DNA from: Torreya grandis
Lineage: Eukaryota > Streptophyta > Pinopsida > Cupressales > Taxaceae
Assembly (NCBI GenBank): GCA_037957365.1
Contig: JARHVA010003259.1
Location: forward strand, 683,501 to 747,500
DNA: 64,000 bases
Direction of reading: 5' to 3'
Numbering within the stretch: position 1 is the first letter of the stretch; each line of letters begins with the position of its first letter. Below the pieces are notes generated by a model. The model was not told the DNA's origin, made no database searches, and saw only the letters and a list, made by a program, of their open reading frames with translations. A program made the position numbers and the translations under genes. Shown here piece by piece: positions 20,058 through 31,710 of this stretch.

Positions 20058-22030
20058 TCAAAGGATTTATTCTTGGACCAGTATATTCATGGAGGCAAAT
20101 CCTTGGTTATAGATCTTGGTTAAGTTAAAACTAGGGATGGGTTGATGCATTAATGTAGCAGACATATTTTGACTTAGCCAATCTGCTATTACATTGTTAG
20201 TACCTTTTATATGTTCTAAAAAAATTAAACTAATTAAAGAAATCCTACCATCTAACATATTTACCGTGAACATATTTTTGACCATCATCTTTTTCTTTAA
20301 AGGTCAAAAATCTAGTATAGTCAGTTTTTACAATAAAATGTGGCAGATGGAGAAGTTTTAACATGAACTTCCCAAGACATTTCTTTATAGAATAGATTTC
20401 TTTATCAAAAGAAATCCACTTGAGAACATCAGTACTGAAAAATCTGCTAGAGAATTTACAACTAAATTCTTTATTGTTATGTACACAAACATGTACTCCT
20501 CCCCATGCAACATCGGAGGCATCAGTATAAACCAACATTTGTTTTGGTTTTGGGATGTTGAGTTCTGGAAGTAACACCATCGTAGATTTGATTTTTTGGA
20601 CTGTGGTTGTGTGTTCATCCTTCCATTGAAATGCTTTTTTCTTTTGGAGAAGTTCTTGAAGAATAAACCTTTCTTCACCAGAGTTAGGATAAAAGTATTT
20701 AAATAATTCAATAATACCAAAAATGCTTGGAGCTTCGATTTATCAAGATTTTCTAGAAAATTGATAACCTTTTCTTTGATATGTGGCTAGATTTTTAGTT
20801 TAGAATCTTGGACAATCATTCCAAGAAAATTGCATTCAGTTTTGCAGAGTTGAACCATTGTTTCTAACAAAATAATTCCTACATTTTATGCCAACTAGAA
20901 AATTTTTGTGAAATGGAAGTAGTGGTCAGTAAGAGAATTACTAAAAATTAGTATGTCATCAATATATACACATATAATGTTAGAAGTGGCTTTAAAATTG
21001 TTATCCATATGAGCTTGATAGAAGGCCAGAGCGTTCATCAAACCAAATGGCATGACTCTCCACTGAAAATGGCTGAAAGGGCAGCTGAACACTGTCTTCT
21101 CTTTGTCAGCTTCTTTGACCTTGATCTGATAAAATCTTGACTTGCAGTCAAACTGGGAGAAGTATTTACATGCTTCAACTTTCTCCAATAAGTATTTTTT
21201 ATATGGTATTGGATATGGAAAGGGTTGCATAATGGCATTCAATGGTCTGTAATTGATGACCATTCTTTTCTTTCCTCTCTTCTATTCTAAATGCTTATTT
21301 ACCATAAAGGCATAACAACAATAAGAAGAGGTTGATTTTTCTATAAAACCATTACTTTCAATTTCCTTAATCTATAGTTCCATATCAGTGTAATCCTACG
21401 CTGGTATTGGAATCTTCTTTCCAATCTTCATATGTTTACCTTCGATGAGTTTGATTTCCATCTCAGGGATAGACTTGGACCAAAACTACTGAGGGTTATC
21501 AAAATAGATAGTGGTTTTAATCTTTTATCCTATGGCTTTGATTTTAATAGGGATTAATATCTCAGGTACTTGGGTCATTGAACTTGGAAACTACTCAATT
21601 TCATATATAAGGTGGGGAATCTTGATCCTTTCATCTTCTATAGTGAACATGATACTCTTAATGGTTGATCCATAGGGTGAGTATCTATTAATAAAAGCAC
21701 CACCTAGTATAATATCTACAGGCATCCTATCTAAGGCAAAGAAATCACACTGGAAGATTTTGTCTTGGATTCAAAGGGATTGCTGGTGTTTATACTTATT
21801 ACATATGAAGCTATTCCTTTAGACATCCAAGCTCTTGTAAGCCAGAGTTTCATCTAATGTCTTCCAATCATGGTTGAGTAGTGATTTAGCAAAAGAGAGA
21901 GAAGCTCCAGTCTCTATTTGTGCATCTACTAGTCTACCATTTATTTCTAAAGGGATAAACTGGGCAAAATTTCCATTGATCAGCTGAGTAAGATAAGCTA
22001 GCTATGGAATTTCTAAGGGAGGAATACTAG
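20058..22030 (-). pseudogene. Pararetrovirus protease-RT-RNase H relic, copy B
   Basis: The protease active site is ETGA at 21914-21903, so the catalytic aspartate is replaced. The RT is the best preserved of the three copies: 122 codons are open at 21263-20895 with NYRPLNAIMQPFPYPIP, FDCKSRFYQI, MPFGLMNALAFYQAH and YIDD at 20966-20955. RNase H follows in overlapping frames with YTDASDVAWGGV and EHIKGTNNVIADWLS. The polymerase-terminal TGA lies at 20060-20058. Another stop just before it (CAA to TAA) is private to this copy. Confidence 0.86.
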
Positions 22031-22639
22031 TACATACCAATTTTTATCTCCCTATGTCTTGTATAATAGCTTGCTCAAAGTAGATGACTTCTTCTTCTTC
22101 TTCTTCTCAGAGGTTATTGCAGTCACCTAGGTAGTAATCCTAGTCTGAGTAGAAAGAGATTTCTACTTCTTCATCCTTTTCTTCTTTTTCACTGGGCAAT
22201 AAGACGTCCCATTGTGGCTCTAGTACTGGTGCTGGTATTTCTCTTAGAGGTTCTATACTGGTGAATTTGTTTTTCATCCAAGAGGCACTAGGATTGAAAG
22301 AGCTCTAAAATTACAAAGGAGGATGTTGAGGCCTTTGCAAATTTGGTGGTATTGTTGGCATAGAGGGTTGTCTCCCTTTGATAGATTCTTGTCTCCTCTG
22401 AGGTCCTCTAGCTCTTGGCTAGGTGTCTCATTCTGGAACTTCATGATGATGATGATGAGACTAGTTGCCATGTCCTTCATATGAAAGCTATGAGTAATCA
22501 TGGTGCCAGGGTCATTGCATGTTGGTGAGTGGTTGCTCCAAATCATTGGCTAATGATTTGAGAGATCTGCATCTTTATCATCATCAAAGTCTTCAATGGG
22601 GAGATCATCTAGAATTGGTTCATAGATGTCATCTTGTAG

Positions 22640-24331
22640 GTAGAGATCTTCATTAGGATCAACAATATCCTACCACACTATTACGTTAGAGGTAAAAATG
22701 GCTTTAACAATTAGGTTTTTACAGTGGCATTATGGGGCAATATGGCCAAGTTTACAGTAGATGTAGCAAATGGGATGCTTGGATTGAGGATGCAGAGTGC
22801 GGCGTTTCTTGAGAAAACACTGAGGAGGTGCATAAGAATGTTTACAAGGAAAAAAGCAACGATTAAAGGAAAGATCCTTGCAGCACTACTTTTGGTGCTT
22901 GCAAGGCTAAACAAATGGTTGATAGCCCAAGGGGGATATTTTTGGGAAAATAGGATCTATTTGGGAGGCTTGATGCTTGATAAGCTTTTGGATAGTTTTA
23001 GTCTCAGAGACTAACTGCATAGCTTGTTGTTTGGCAAAGTCAATGACATCAGAAAGAGATAGATCTTCAATTGTTAGAGATTTGAGATCTATATAAGCAA
23101 TGACTTTATCAATAAGATTATAAGGTAAAGCATGCAAGAACTTTAGCTTAATTTTAGTGGATCTAAAGCTTCAGCTTTCATATGCTAGTTCTCTAAATTG
23201 CTTGGCAAAAGCATCAAATTGTTTAAGATCATAGAGCTCCATCTTTAGAAGCCATTTCTTAGATTCCAGTTCTCTATTGCCAACTGGAGGGGCAAACTCA
23301 TTAATTAATAAATGGTACAATACAACTAGAGGATTAGGCTGATGGTGGACATGCTTGTGCTGTTCATTTTTAGACATCGAATCCCACCATTAGGTTACAA
23401 TCCCCTAATAGAATTTTGAAGCAAAGATAGTAATACCTACTAGATCTAAATGAGCATTGACTATAATAAGCCACATAAAGTTACACCAAGTAGATATCTC
23501 ATTTAATGGATTTAAAAAATAATCTATGTTCAGGTACCATGGTTGAAGTTGGACATGTGTCCTTTGCATCAAATAATGACTGGGATGTTTCTTATGAGGT
23601 TTAAAACTATAATTAAAATTAACCTCATATGTTAGAGTGGGAGCTTGCGCTTTGGCTTCCTGATCTTGCTTGACTAGCTAGTCAAGGCTATCTTCAAGTG
23701 ATGTTATTCTAGTTTCAATAGAAGATAATTGTTGCTACATATTTTTACAACTTGGTTGGTATTGTCTTCAAGAATGGTTAGTTTATCTAAACTATGTCGG
23801 ATGTATAAAACATCTTTACAAAGGTCATCAAAATTTTTAGAGAGATGAGAATTCAATCTAGAAACATAGTTCATATGCTTGAACTCATTTGATAGTTCAA
23901 CATCTCCTTGGAATGCTGCAAAAAAATATTAAACAAGACCTTCATTTTATCTGTACATTCCTTTATGTGGAGGCCACCTTCCACCTCTATACAGACTGAC
24001 CTTATGTTCTGTATAGAATCCTGTTTTATCTTCTCTTAGAAGATTCATCATAGTGCAAGGTGACTGATCTTTTGGATCAGGTCCTTGGTTTATCTCTTCA
24101 TCTTCTATTAATATATGATCTATTTTTACATCTCTCCTTGATGAAGAGGTAGAGGGTCTGGAAGGAGAAAGAATGGAAGAATTATTCATAGAGAGAGATC
24201 TTGGAAGAATATTGATGGTTCTACCATCACTCTTATGCACAGTATCTTAACCTTTCATTTTGTGTGAAACATTCTTGAGAAAATCAAGCTTCCAATCAGA
24301 TGGGATTTCTATAGAGTCTATATGGCCCTTT
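22640..24331 (-). pseudogene. Pararetrovirus coat-protein region, copy B
   Basis: This is the same layout as copy A and somewhat better preserved. MHKSDGRTINILPRSLSMNN opens a 97-codon frame, then come the helical stretch, the capsid-like core (23377-22907) and a CCHC-type knuckle near 22768-22727 (CYIYCKLGHIAP). That knuckle keeps more of its cysteines than copy A. The region begins abruptly at the junction with inverted copy C near 24331, so only the last codons of the movement protein remain. Confidence 0.7.
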
Positions 24332-25402
24332 TACTGTGTCAAAGAAGCTGACAGAGAGAAGACAACATTCAGCTTCCCTTTCGGCCATTTTTAGTGGAAA
24401 GTTATGCCATTTGGTTTGATGAACACTCTGGCCTTCTTTCAAGCTCATATGGATAACATTTTTAAAGGCACTTCTAAATTTCTATTTGTATATATTGATG
24501 ACATACTAATTTTTAGTACTTCTCTTACTGACCACTACTCCCATCTCATAGAATTTTTCTAGTTGATAGAAAATGCAGGAATTATTTTTTCAGAAACAAA
24601 GATTCAACTCTAGAAAATTGAATGCAATTTTCTTAGAATGATTGTCCAAGATTATAAACTACAAATCTAGCCACATATCAAAGAAAAGGTTATCATTTTT
24701 CTAGAGAAGCTTGATAAATCAAAGCTCTAAGAATTTTTGGGATTATTGAATTATTTAAATAGCTTTTATCCTAACTCTAGTGAAGATAGGTTTATTCTTC
24801 AAGAACTTCTCCAAAAAAAAAAATCATTTCAATGGAAGGACGAACACACATCCACAGTCCAAAAAATCAAATCTATGGTGGTGTTACTTCCAAAACTCAA
24901 CATCCCAAAATCAGAACAAATACTGGTTTATACTAATGCGTTTGATGTTGCATGGGGATGAGTACTTATTTGTGTACATAACAATAAAGAATTCATTTTT
25001 GAATTATCTAGTGGAGCTTTCATTACTAATGTTCTCAATTGGATTTCTTGTAATAAAGAAATCTATGCTGTAAATAAATGTCTTGAGAAGTTCATGTTAA
25101 AACTTCACCATCTACCACATTTTATTGTAAAAATTGATTGTACTAGATTTCTAACCTTTAAAGAAAAAGATCATGGTCAGAAAGATGGTCATGGTAAATA
25201 TGTTAGATGGCAGGGTTTCTTTAATCAGTTTAATTTTTTTGTAGAACATATAAAATGTACTGACAATGTAATAGCAAATTGGCTCAGTCAAAATCTGCCT
25301 GCTACATTAATGCATCAACCCATACCTGGTTTTAACTTAACAAGGTTCTATAACCAAGGATTTGCCTCCATGAATATACTGGTCCAAGAACAAATCCTTT
25401 GA
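24332..25402 (+). pseudogene. Pararetrovirus RT-RNase H relic, inverted copy C
   Basis: Sequence starts inside RT (VKEADREK) directly at the inversion junction. It continues with MPFGLMNTLAFFQAH, YIDD at 24491-24502, LGLLNYLNSFYPNSSEDRF and the RNase H block with HFIVKIDCTRFLTFKEKD and EHIKCTDNVIANWLS. It ends at the same TGA (25400-25402) as the other copies. The catalytic YTDAS of RNase H is YTNAF here. The protease and everything upstream are missing. Confidence 0.86.
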
Positions 25403-25458
25403 GAAGGGTTACATCTGAGGTATACCTAGATTTATTATATAGCAGGACAAATCTACAA

Positions 25459-25923
25459 ATGTCTTTAGCAGCGATGATTCAATCAAATTGTCATCAAAAT
25501 ATTGGTGTTATCTTTATAGAATGATTAAATAGTGAATTCCTATTCCACCAGTTTACTGAACTCTTAAAGCATCCTTTGTGGACATGGTTGATAAAGATCT
25601 GTTCTCCACACAATGAACATATATACAGATGGATAACAATATATGGCCCACACCGTATCCATGAAGAAGATAACCACGATCAAGACATGATTGTACATAC
25701 AATCATAAGAAGACAACTAGAATGGGAATCATATTTATACATCACTCCTCACTATCATGCGTGTGAAACTGGACCCCAACACTAGCATCTTTCTAGTACC
25801 TTCTAGCTAAGGTGTCTTTTTCAACAAATCAATGAAAATGACTTGCTGACTGAAGTGGAAGCAATGTTGGACCCACCAAGCTAAACGTCCTCATTAATTT
25901 CATCCAATAGCATCTCCATGTAG
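25459..25923 (+). pseudogene. Conserved small ORF downstream of RNase H, copy C (unrecognised)
   Basis: From ATG 25459 to TAG 25921-25923 the frame spans exactly 154 codons, as in copy A, but with several internal stops (TGA in the IE-LN stretch, and TAG codons after GPQH and in the last third). Blocks WLIKICSPHNEHIYRW, YGPHRIHEEDNHDQD and VEAMLDPPS are recognisable. Identical length and ends in two copies with independent stops argue that the ancestral virus had this gene. Confidence 0.6.
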
Positions 25924-25999
25924 ATAACATTTGAGCTATGAAGCATGATGGGACATGACACCACCTTGGCAAAGATTCTAGGTAGGACCTCCCAAATGC

Positions 26000-26007
26000 T
26001 ATAAATA
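26000..26007 (+). promoter_or_regulatory. Pararetrovirus promoter TATA box, copy C
   Basis: TATAAATA lies 77 bp after the end of the small ORF, the same spacing as in copy A. A possible polyadenylation signal AATAAA follows at 26116-26121, a layout like the terminally redundant pregenomic RNA of caulimovirids. The AATAAA is not kept in copies A and B. Confidence 0.55.
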
Positions 26008-26274
26008 AGACTCTCCTTCATATAGTTCTCATCAAAAAAATTCTAAGCTTTAGAAATCTAGTAGCTTTATTCTAAAGAGTATGTTCTTCTCTTTCCCTTC
26101 TTGAAGGATCTTGAGAATAAAAAATTTGAACAAAAATTTATAAAGAGTGTAATATATTTTGAGTGATAATAGTGAAGCCGTAGTCATTTAGCCCCTGCCT
26201 ACTATCACAAGTTTTCATGTAACAAATGAAATCATAAGAAGGATCAAAGGAGCGTCTATTGATGTAAAAATATC

Positions 26275-29200
26275 TAGGTAATCGTTGGAGTTTTTAATTC
26301 CCCACTATCACCAGGGGAGAAGAAAGTAGGTATTTACCACCAATATGACAACATGATAGATTTAAATAAATTCATTACTAATGCTAGCCTTTATGACATA
26401 CAACCCAAAGGTAATCAATATACATGTTTAAACATAAGGCTAGGAGAGAATCTTATGCAAGTAAGACTAGACAGGTTCCTAATACCTTTAATTTGGATCC
26501 ATACTTCTTCCTATATTATCTTGTCTCTCCCCAGGATTGGGTCTGATCATAACCCTCTAGTGTTTCAAAGTGACAGGATCTCTAAATGAAAGGCCACACA
26601 CTTTCAATTCAAAAAAATGTGGTTATCCAACTAGACCTTGGAAGGACACATTAAGGAGTGGTGGAGTATTCCTATCCAAGGATCGTCCATGTTCACTTTG
26701 GCTATGAAATTGAGACATGTTAAAAACATGCTTAAGATCTAGAACAAAGAAGTGTTTGGTAATATTTTCATCCAAAATAATTTCATAGAGTAGATTCATT
26801 TAGTTGAATTGGAAATTTCGGTTTTAGGTTACACTATTGATCTTCATTCAAAGGAGAAGGAACTCCTCAATAGGCACCATAATCTTGAAGCAAAGGAAAA
26901 AATGTACTAGACACAAAGATCCATAAAGTTATGGCTAAAAGAGGGGGACTAAAATACCAAATTATTTCACATTTCTACTTCTAGGAATTGACAAAAGAAA
27001 CTCATCATGGAAGTCCAAAGAGAGGATGGTACTTGGTTAAAAAAGGAGGAGGACATTGCAAATCATTTGGTTAATTACTTTAAATTCTTACTTGCCTTCT
27101 CCCCCTAAGATGTGGGACTTGAGGATCAAGTGGATAATATCTTCAATATGGTTATTTCTTAGGAAGATAATGCTTTCATTCTTACTCCCTCTTTGGATGA
27201 GGAGATATGAGTGATTGTTTTTCATTATAAGGGGACAAAACCCCTAGACTAGATAGTTTTCTCCCTTTCTTCTTCTAGGTATTTTGGGACATCATCTGTC
27301 AAGAGTGATTGCAATTTTTTTCAAAGTGGGTACCTTGATCCAAGAATTCAAAAATACTTTCTTGGTTCTCATCCCTAAGAAATTGGGAGCTTCTAAGGCA
27401 TCGAAATTTAGACCCATCAGCTTGTGCACCACATTATATAAAATCTACACCAAAGGCCTTTCACTCAAACTTCAACTCCTACTAGATAAAATAATAACAG
27501 AACAATAGGGTAATTTCATGTATGGTAGATAGATTTTGGATGGGATCATTATGGTTCATGAAACCATTCACTTGTGTCTCACTCAAACTAGAAAGGTATT
27601 TTTCTCAATCTTGATATGAATAAGGCCTATGACCAGGGTTCTTGGTAATTCCTCAACAAAATTTTGGATAGATCTATTTTCAATCTCTCGATCAAAAAAT
27701 TAATTACCTCTTATATTTTGAACCCTTTATTCTCAATTATTATCAATGGAGTCCCTAAGGGTTTCTTTTTGATTGGGAGAGGGTTAACATAGGGGGATCC
27801 TCTCTCCCCATACCTATTCATCATTTTGGTAGAAGCTTTGAGTCGATTCATTATCAATGCTAGAACCTAAAATATCATCAAGGGAATCATTACCACCCTC
27901 AATACTAGTTTGATCTCTCATCAACAATTCATTGATGACATGATGATGATGGGGGAGGCTTTGGTTTCAAAAACTAGGTATTTGAAAAAAATTCTTGAGG
28001 TTTACGAAATGGTTTCTGGTTAGAACATGAACTTCTCCAAGAGTTCCCTCTTTTTCATCAACACCCCCTTGGCTCTTCAAAATAAAATTTCTAATATTAT
28101 GGGTTGGGTCATAAGGAATATTCCATCTTTGTATCTTGGCACCCCCTTCTTTTATGGTCCTTTGAAATCTAAATTTTGGACCCCCCTCATTGATAGGATA
28201 TAGAAAAAGATGATAGGGTGGAAAGGGAACCTTCTATCCCAAGCTGACAAAGTCCAACTTCTAAAGATTTACCTTTAAATTAGCTCCATATACTTTATGC
28301 TACTCTTTTATATTCTAGGTAGAATCACTGATCAAATAGAGCACATTCAAAAAACCTTCCTCTGGCAAGGTTTAGAAGATAGATTCGGGTTTTCATTTAT
28401 CTCCTGGAATCAAACCTATCACCCTACTCCAAATGGAGATCTGGAGTTAAGAAGCATTAAATCCATGAATCAAGATCTTCTGGTGAAGCAAGGATGAAGG
28501 GTGGTCAAGAAGGAAAATTAGTGGACCAAAATCATTAGAGCCAAATATCTTCTTTTTGGGGAAGGCCATTGCTTCCTCTCAAAATTTGGCCCTGATAATG
28601 GCTCTGCTTTTTAGAAAGCATGACATGTGGGAAAGGATTTGCTATGAAAAGGACTCAAGTGGAATGTAGGTAGAGTTAACCTTATTGACTTATGAGGTGA
28701 CCCATGGATTAAGGCCCCCTTGGAATCCACCTTCCAAGACCTAGAGCTGATCTCTTTCTTTAAGGGAAACTATGGTCACAAGGTGTCATATTATTAAGAA
28801 ATAAGGAATGTGAGGAAGTGTTGGAAAGTTTTGACTAACACTAATTTGGATCAACAAAAAACCTGCATTATCCAAGATCTTAATGATTATATCCAACATA
28901 TTCATATCATCCATTTTCTAGAGGATGATTCTCTTGTCTAGAAACATGATCCCAATGGTCTTTATTCCATAAAGTCTAGTTTCTCTTCCCTTTGGGACTA
29001 GAAGGAAGAGGAATTCAATTAGAAGTCCCTCTAGATAAAAAACCTCATACCTAAAATTAGTGTTTTCTTCTGCTTGGTAGCCTAGAATAATATTTTAATT
29101 ATGGATAATTTGATCAAAATAGGTATAACCATACCTAACAGATGCTCACTTTGCAAACAAGAAGCTAAAATTGTGGAACATTTATTTCTCTCTTACCCAT

Positions 29201-30057
29201 TCACTTCATCCATTTTTTAGCCTTTCTTTAGCATTTCTAACTTCTCATGGGTTACCCTTAATTCCATCATGGACTTAATAATCCAATGGAAGTGCCCTTG
29301 GGTGAGGTTCCAATATTATCTATTTGGTGGAACCTGGCCCTCCCCCATATTTTTTGGGGCATTTGGAAAGCCAAGAATTCATACATTTTTGAGAATCACC
29401 AGCCTCACCCTACCTCCACCTTTAAAAGGGTTTTAAATTTTATGCAATAAAATTTCATAACCTTTTCTTCTTCATTCAACCAACCTAGTTTACCTCTCTT
29501 CTCCAAGATTATGACCCATCTTAATCTATTCATCCTTGGTAAATCCCAAGTTAAAGGAGTGGATAAGTCTCAAGTTAAGTGGTCACCTCCCATTCCCCAG
29601 TGGGTTAAACTAAATTTTGATGGGGAAGCTAAGGGGAATCTAGGCCCAATAGGGGTAGGAGGTTTGATTAGAGACTCTTCAAGAAATATAAAAGCAACCT
29701 GTGTAGGGCTGATAGGGATCCAAACTAATCACATCTCTAAAATAACTATGGCGTGTGGGGTATAGAGGAGGTAGTTAGTCTTGGATATGAGTTCATACAT
29801 ATAGATGAGGTCTCAATGAACATTATCAAATACCTTAAAGGGCTTTATCCACCTTCATGGAACATCTTCAGTATCATCAACGATGCTACAAACCTACTGA
29901 GCCGCTTCAAAGGAGTCCTTATTGAGCATGTCTATAGAGAAGGCAACATGAGAGCAAATTATTTGGCTAACATTAGAATACTTAGAAATGATTACATCAT
30001 TTGGCATGAGAGTGAATTCTTAGATGACATCATTCACAATATAAATATTGAAAAATA
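26275..30057 (+). pseudogene. LINE ORF2 continued: endonuclease end, RT, zinc finger, RNase H
   Basis: Endonuclease motifs resume with NSPLSPGEK, then LDRFLIP and GSDHNPLVF (the SDH catalytic motif). RT follows: KKLGASKASKFRPISLCTTL, DMNKAYDQGSW (motif A), GDPLSPYLFII and FIDDM at 27928-27939 in place of FADD, then the thumb region to about 28500. A zf-RVT-like motif CSLC...EHLFLSY lies at 29132-29190. The terminal RNase H has NFDGEAKGNLGPIGVGG at 29600-29680 and HVYREGNMRANYLAN near 29930. Some plant L1 lineages carry such an RNase H. About twenty stops and several frameshifts are present, many at former Gln or Trp codons. Confidence 0.87.
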
Positions 30058-30291
30058 ACATATCACACAAAGTCATGATGGTTAAATTTATGATGAGTAG
30101 ATTATGGGTTACACACGATGATTTTCATGCATGTAAATATCCTATTACCAAGGCCTTGCATGAGTGGCAGGTCCTGAGACTTTATCTCATGATCGTACCA
30201 GGTTTTATTTCCCCTATTTTTCATTTATCCCTCCCATAAAGTTCTTTTAGCACTATTTATAAAATAAAGTTATAGTCTAATAAAATTAGAA

Positions 30292-31430
30292 TGGATAGAG
30301 ATCACTTTGAGCCAATTTCATACACCAATGTTAAAAAGAAAGAGCATGTTTGGAAGAAAATGGTTAAATGAGGGTTGGCTTCTTTCATGGAATGCCTAGC
30401 GAGGCATGACACAACACTCTCCAACGATTTTACTCATGGTTAGAAGAATCATGAGGTGAGAATGCATGAGTTGAAGATTTAGATCATTGATGAGTTGATA
30501 GGTGATACCACAGGGATGGAACGCCATGACTAAAGGCATTCAAATACAAGAGATGCAAGGAGGAACTCATGAATGTCTTCTTCAAAAAGGAAAAGCACAA
30601 ACTAAATTACTCCACCAAAAAAGGGTTTATGTGTGTTGACTTGCCAAAGAAATGGCTAGAAGTATGCCTTTAAATTATAAGATATTTTACTCTTGAAGGA
30701 AAACACATTGTTCTCTATTCGCATCACTTCTTGATCTTGAATCATTTCAAGGATCATTATATCATTATTCCTTTTTTCCTATTACAATCATTGGAGGTGT
30801 CTATTCTAAACTTTGAGAAGAATCCAATGGTGGATTTAATCCACTAGGGCCTTATCCTCTTACTCATTAAATGGGGGGAGCTGATTTGGTCAAAGATTAT
30901 CTTTGAGGCCATAGACATCAATGATGAAAAGGAGGACTTGGAGGGAGAGGGTGAGCATTTCTCTTAGATGAGATCTAAAGAGGAACAACAAGAGAAAGGT
31001 TTGGGGGATTCGAATGCTCATTTACATGAAAAACCCAAACCCAACTTGGGAAGCCCTTCCTTTGTTCAACCACTTTCTTCTAAAGGAAAGGTAGCCTTGG
31101 GATTTGATGTTAATGAGGAAATTGAGGATTCTCTCTATAAAATTTACACAAAAATTGTGATATAGAAACTCCTCTATGGAGAAATAGCTGAAGAATTTGA
31201 GAGGCTTAGAGACTCCCTCTACCTCGGTAAGACAGACAATGATGATGGAAAGGACCACTTGGATCACACCCCCAAAGGTAAATCAACCTAGAAAAGTAAA
31301 GAGGAGGAAGTCACTTGAGCTTTTGAGGAAGATATAAGAGAGACCCTCCACTTGGACCTCAAAAGGAAGAGACTGGACAAGGATGAGGACCAGTTCATCA
31401 GGACCTAGAACAGGGGCAAAAGCAATAAAT
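30292..31430 (+). pseudogene. Unrecognised coding relic downstream of LINE RNase H
   Basis: A relic of about 380 codons with one frameshift (near 30530) and few stops. It begins MDRDHFEPISYTNVKKKEHV, continues GLASFMECLARHDTTLSNDF, PKKWLEVCL, IIRYFTLEGKHIVLYSHHF and PFFLLQSLEVSI, then turns acidic and lysine-rich (EEDIRETLHLDLKRKRLDKD). The globular first half followed by a charged tail reminds me of uncharacterised plant transposon-associated proteins, but I cannot name the family. It lies between ORF2 and the LINE 3' tail. It could be a third LINE ORF, a captured transcript, or a nested element. Confidence 0.45.
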
Positions 31431-31675
31431 GTGCTAGTGTAGAGACCAAACAACTGGTCGCTTACTCTAAATTATATTAGTTTATTCGCTCATTTTTCAC
31501 TTAAGTTTCCTTTTGGTTTTTTGGCTATCAAGTGGCTGATGTTTGGTGACTTTTAGGCTAGACTATTGGGTTAGCTCTTACCCACTTTTTATTTTTTTGC
31601 TTTTTCCTAAATATCTTTCAATTTTTTGTTGTATAGAGTACAGGTCCCTCCAACATGACTTTTAACCTATCTAAT

Positions 31676-31704
31676 AAAAAAATATTATTATTATTATTAT
31701 TATA
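31676..31704 (+). repeat. LINE 3' tail with A7 and (TTA)n
   Basis: A T-rich untranslated region ends CTAATAAAAAAATATTATTA and continues as a short TTA microsatellite. It abuts the leftmost LTR of the next array. Confidence 0.65.
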
Positions 31705-31710
31705 TGTTGA

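Larger units (their letters stand above)
12680..26270. mobile_element. Endogenous pararetrovirus (Caulimoviridae) cluster: copies A and B minus, copy C plus
   Basis: The cluster holds one full genome equivalent (A, about 12680-19186, minus), a partial copy in the same orientation (B, about 19187-24331, minus) and a partial inverted copy (C, about 24332-26270, plus). The virus family is shown by a 30K-type movement protein relic, a gag-like coat protein with zinc knuckle, and a DTGA protease. It is further shown by an RT with YIDD, an RNase H with WGGV and EHIKGTDNVIA, an initiator-tRNA-Met primer site, and no LTR or integrase. All copies are broken by stops, frameshifts and rearrangement. The cluster sits inside LINE ORF2, with short AGTAA/GGTAA homology at the two edges. 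Confidence 0.88.
10460..31704 (+). mobile_element. L1-type LINE with terminal RNase H, split by a pararetrovirus cluster
   Basis: ORF1 (10460-12276) and the first part of ORF2 (12273-12680) are separated by 13.6 kb of foreign sequence from the rest of ORF2 (26275-30057). The ORF2 reading continues on the other side at the same endonuclease position. Downstream there is an extra coding relic, a T-rich 3' UTR and a tail ending in A7 and (TTA)n at about 31676-31704. Without the insertion the LINE would be about 7.6 kb, slightly long for plant L1 and explained by the extra ORF. 5' end and target duplication are not determined. Confidence 0.85.

Noticed and set aside
12680..26270. Interpretation of the pararetrovirus cluster as LTR retrotransposons
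   Set aside because: Tandem copies could mimic LTRs, but there are no TG...CA-bounded repeats or integrase. The movement protein, WGGV and EHIKGTDN motifs point to Caulimoviridae.
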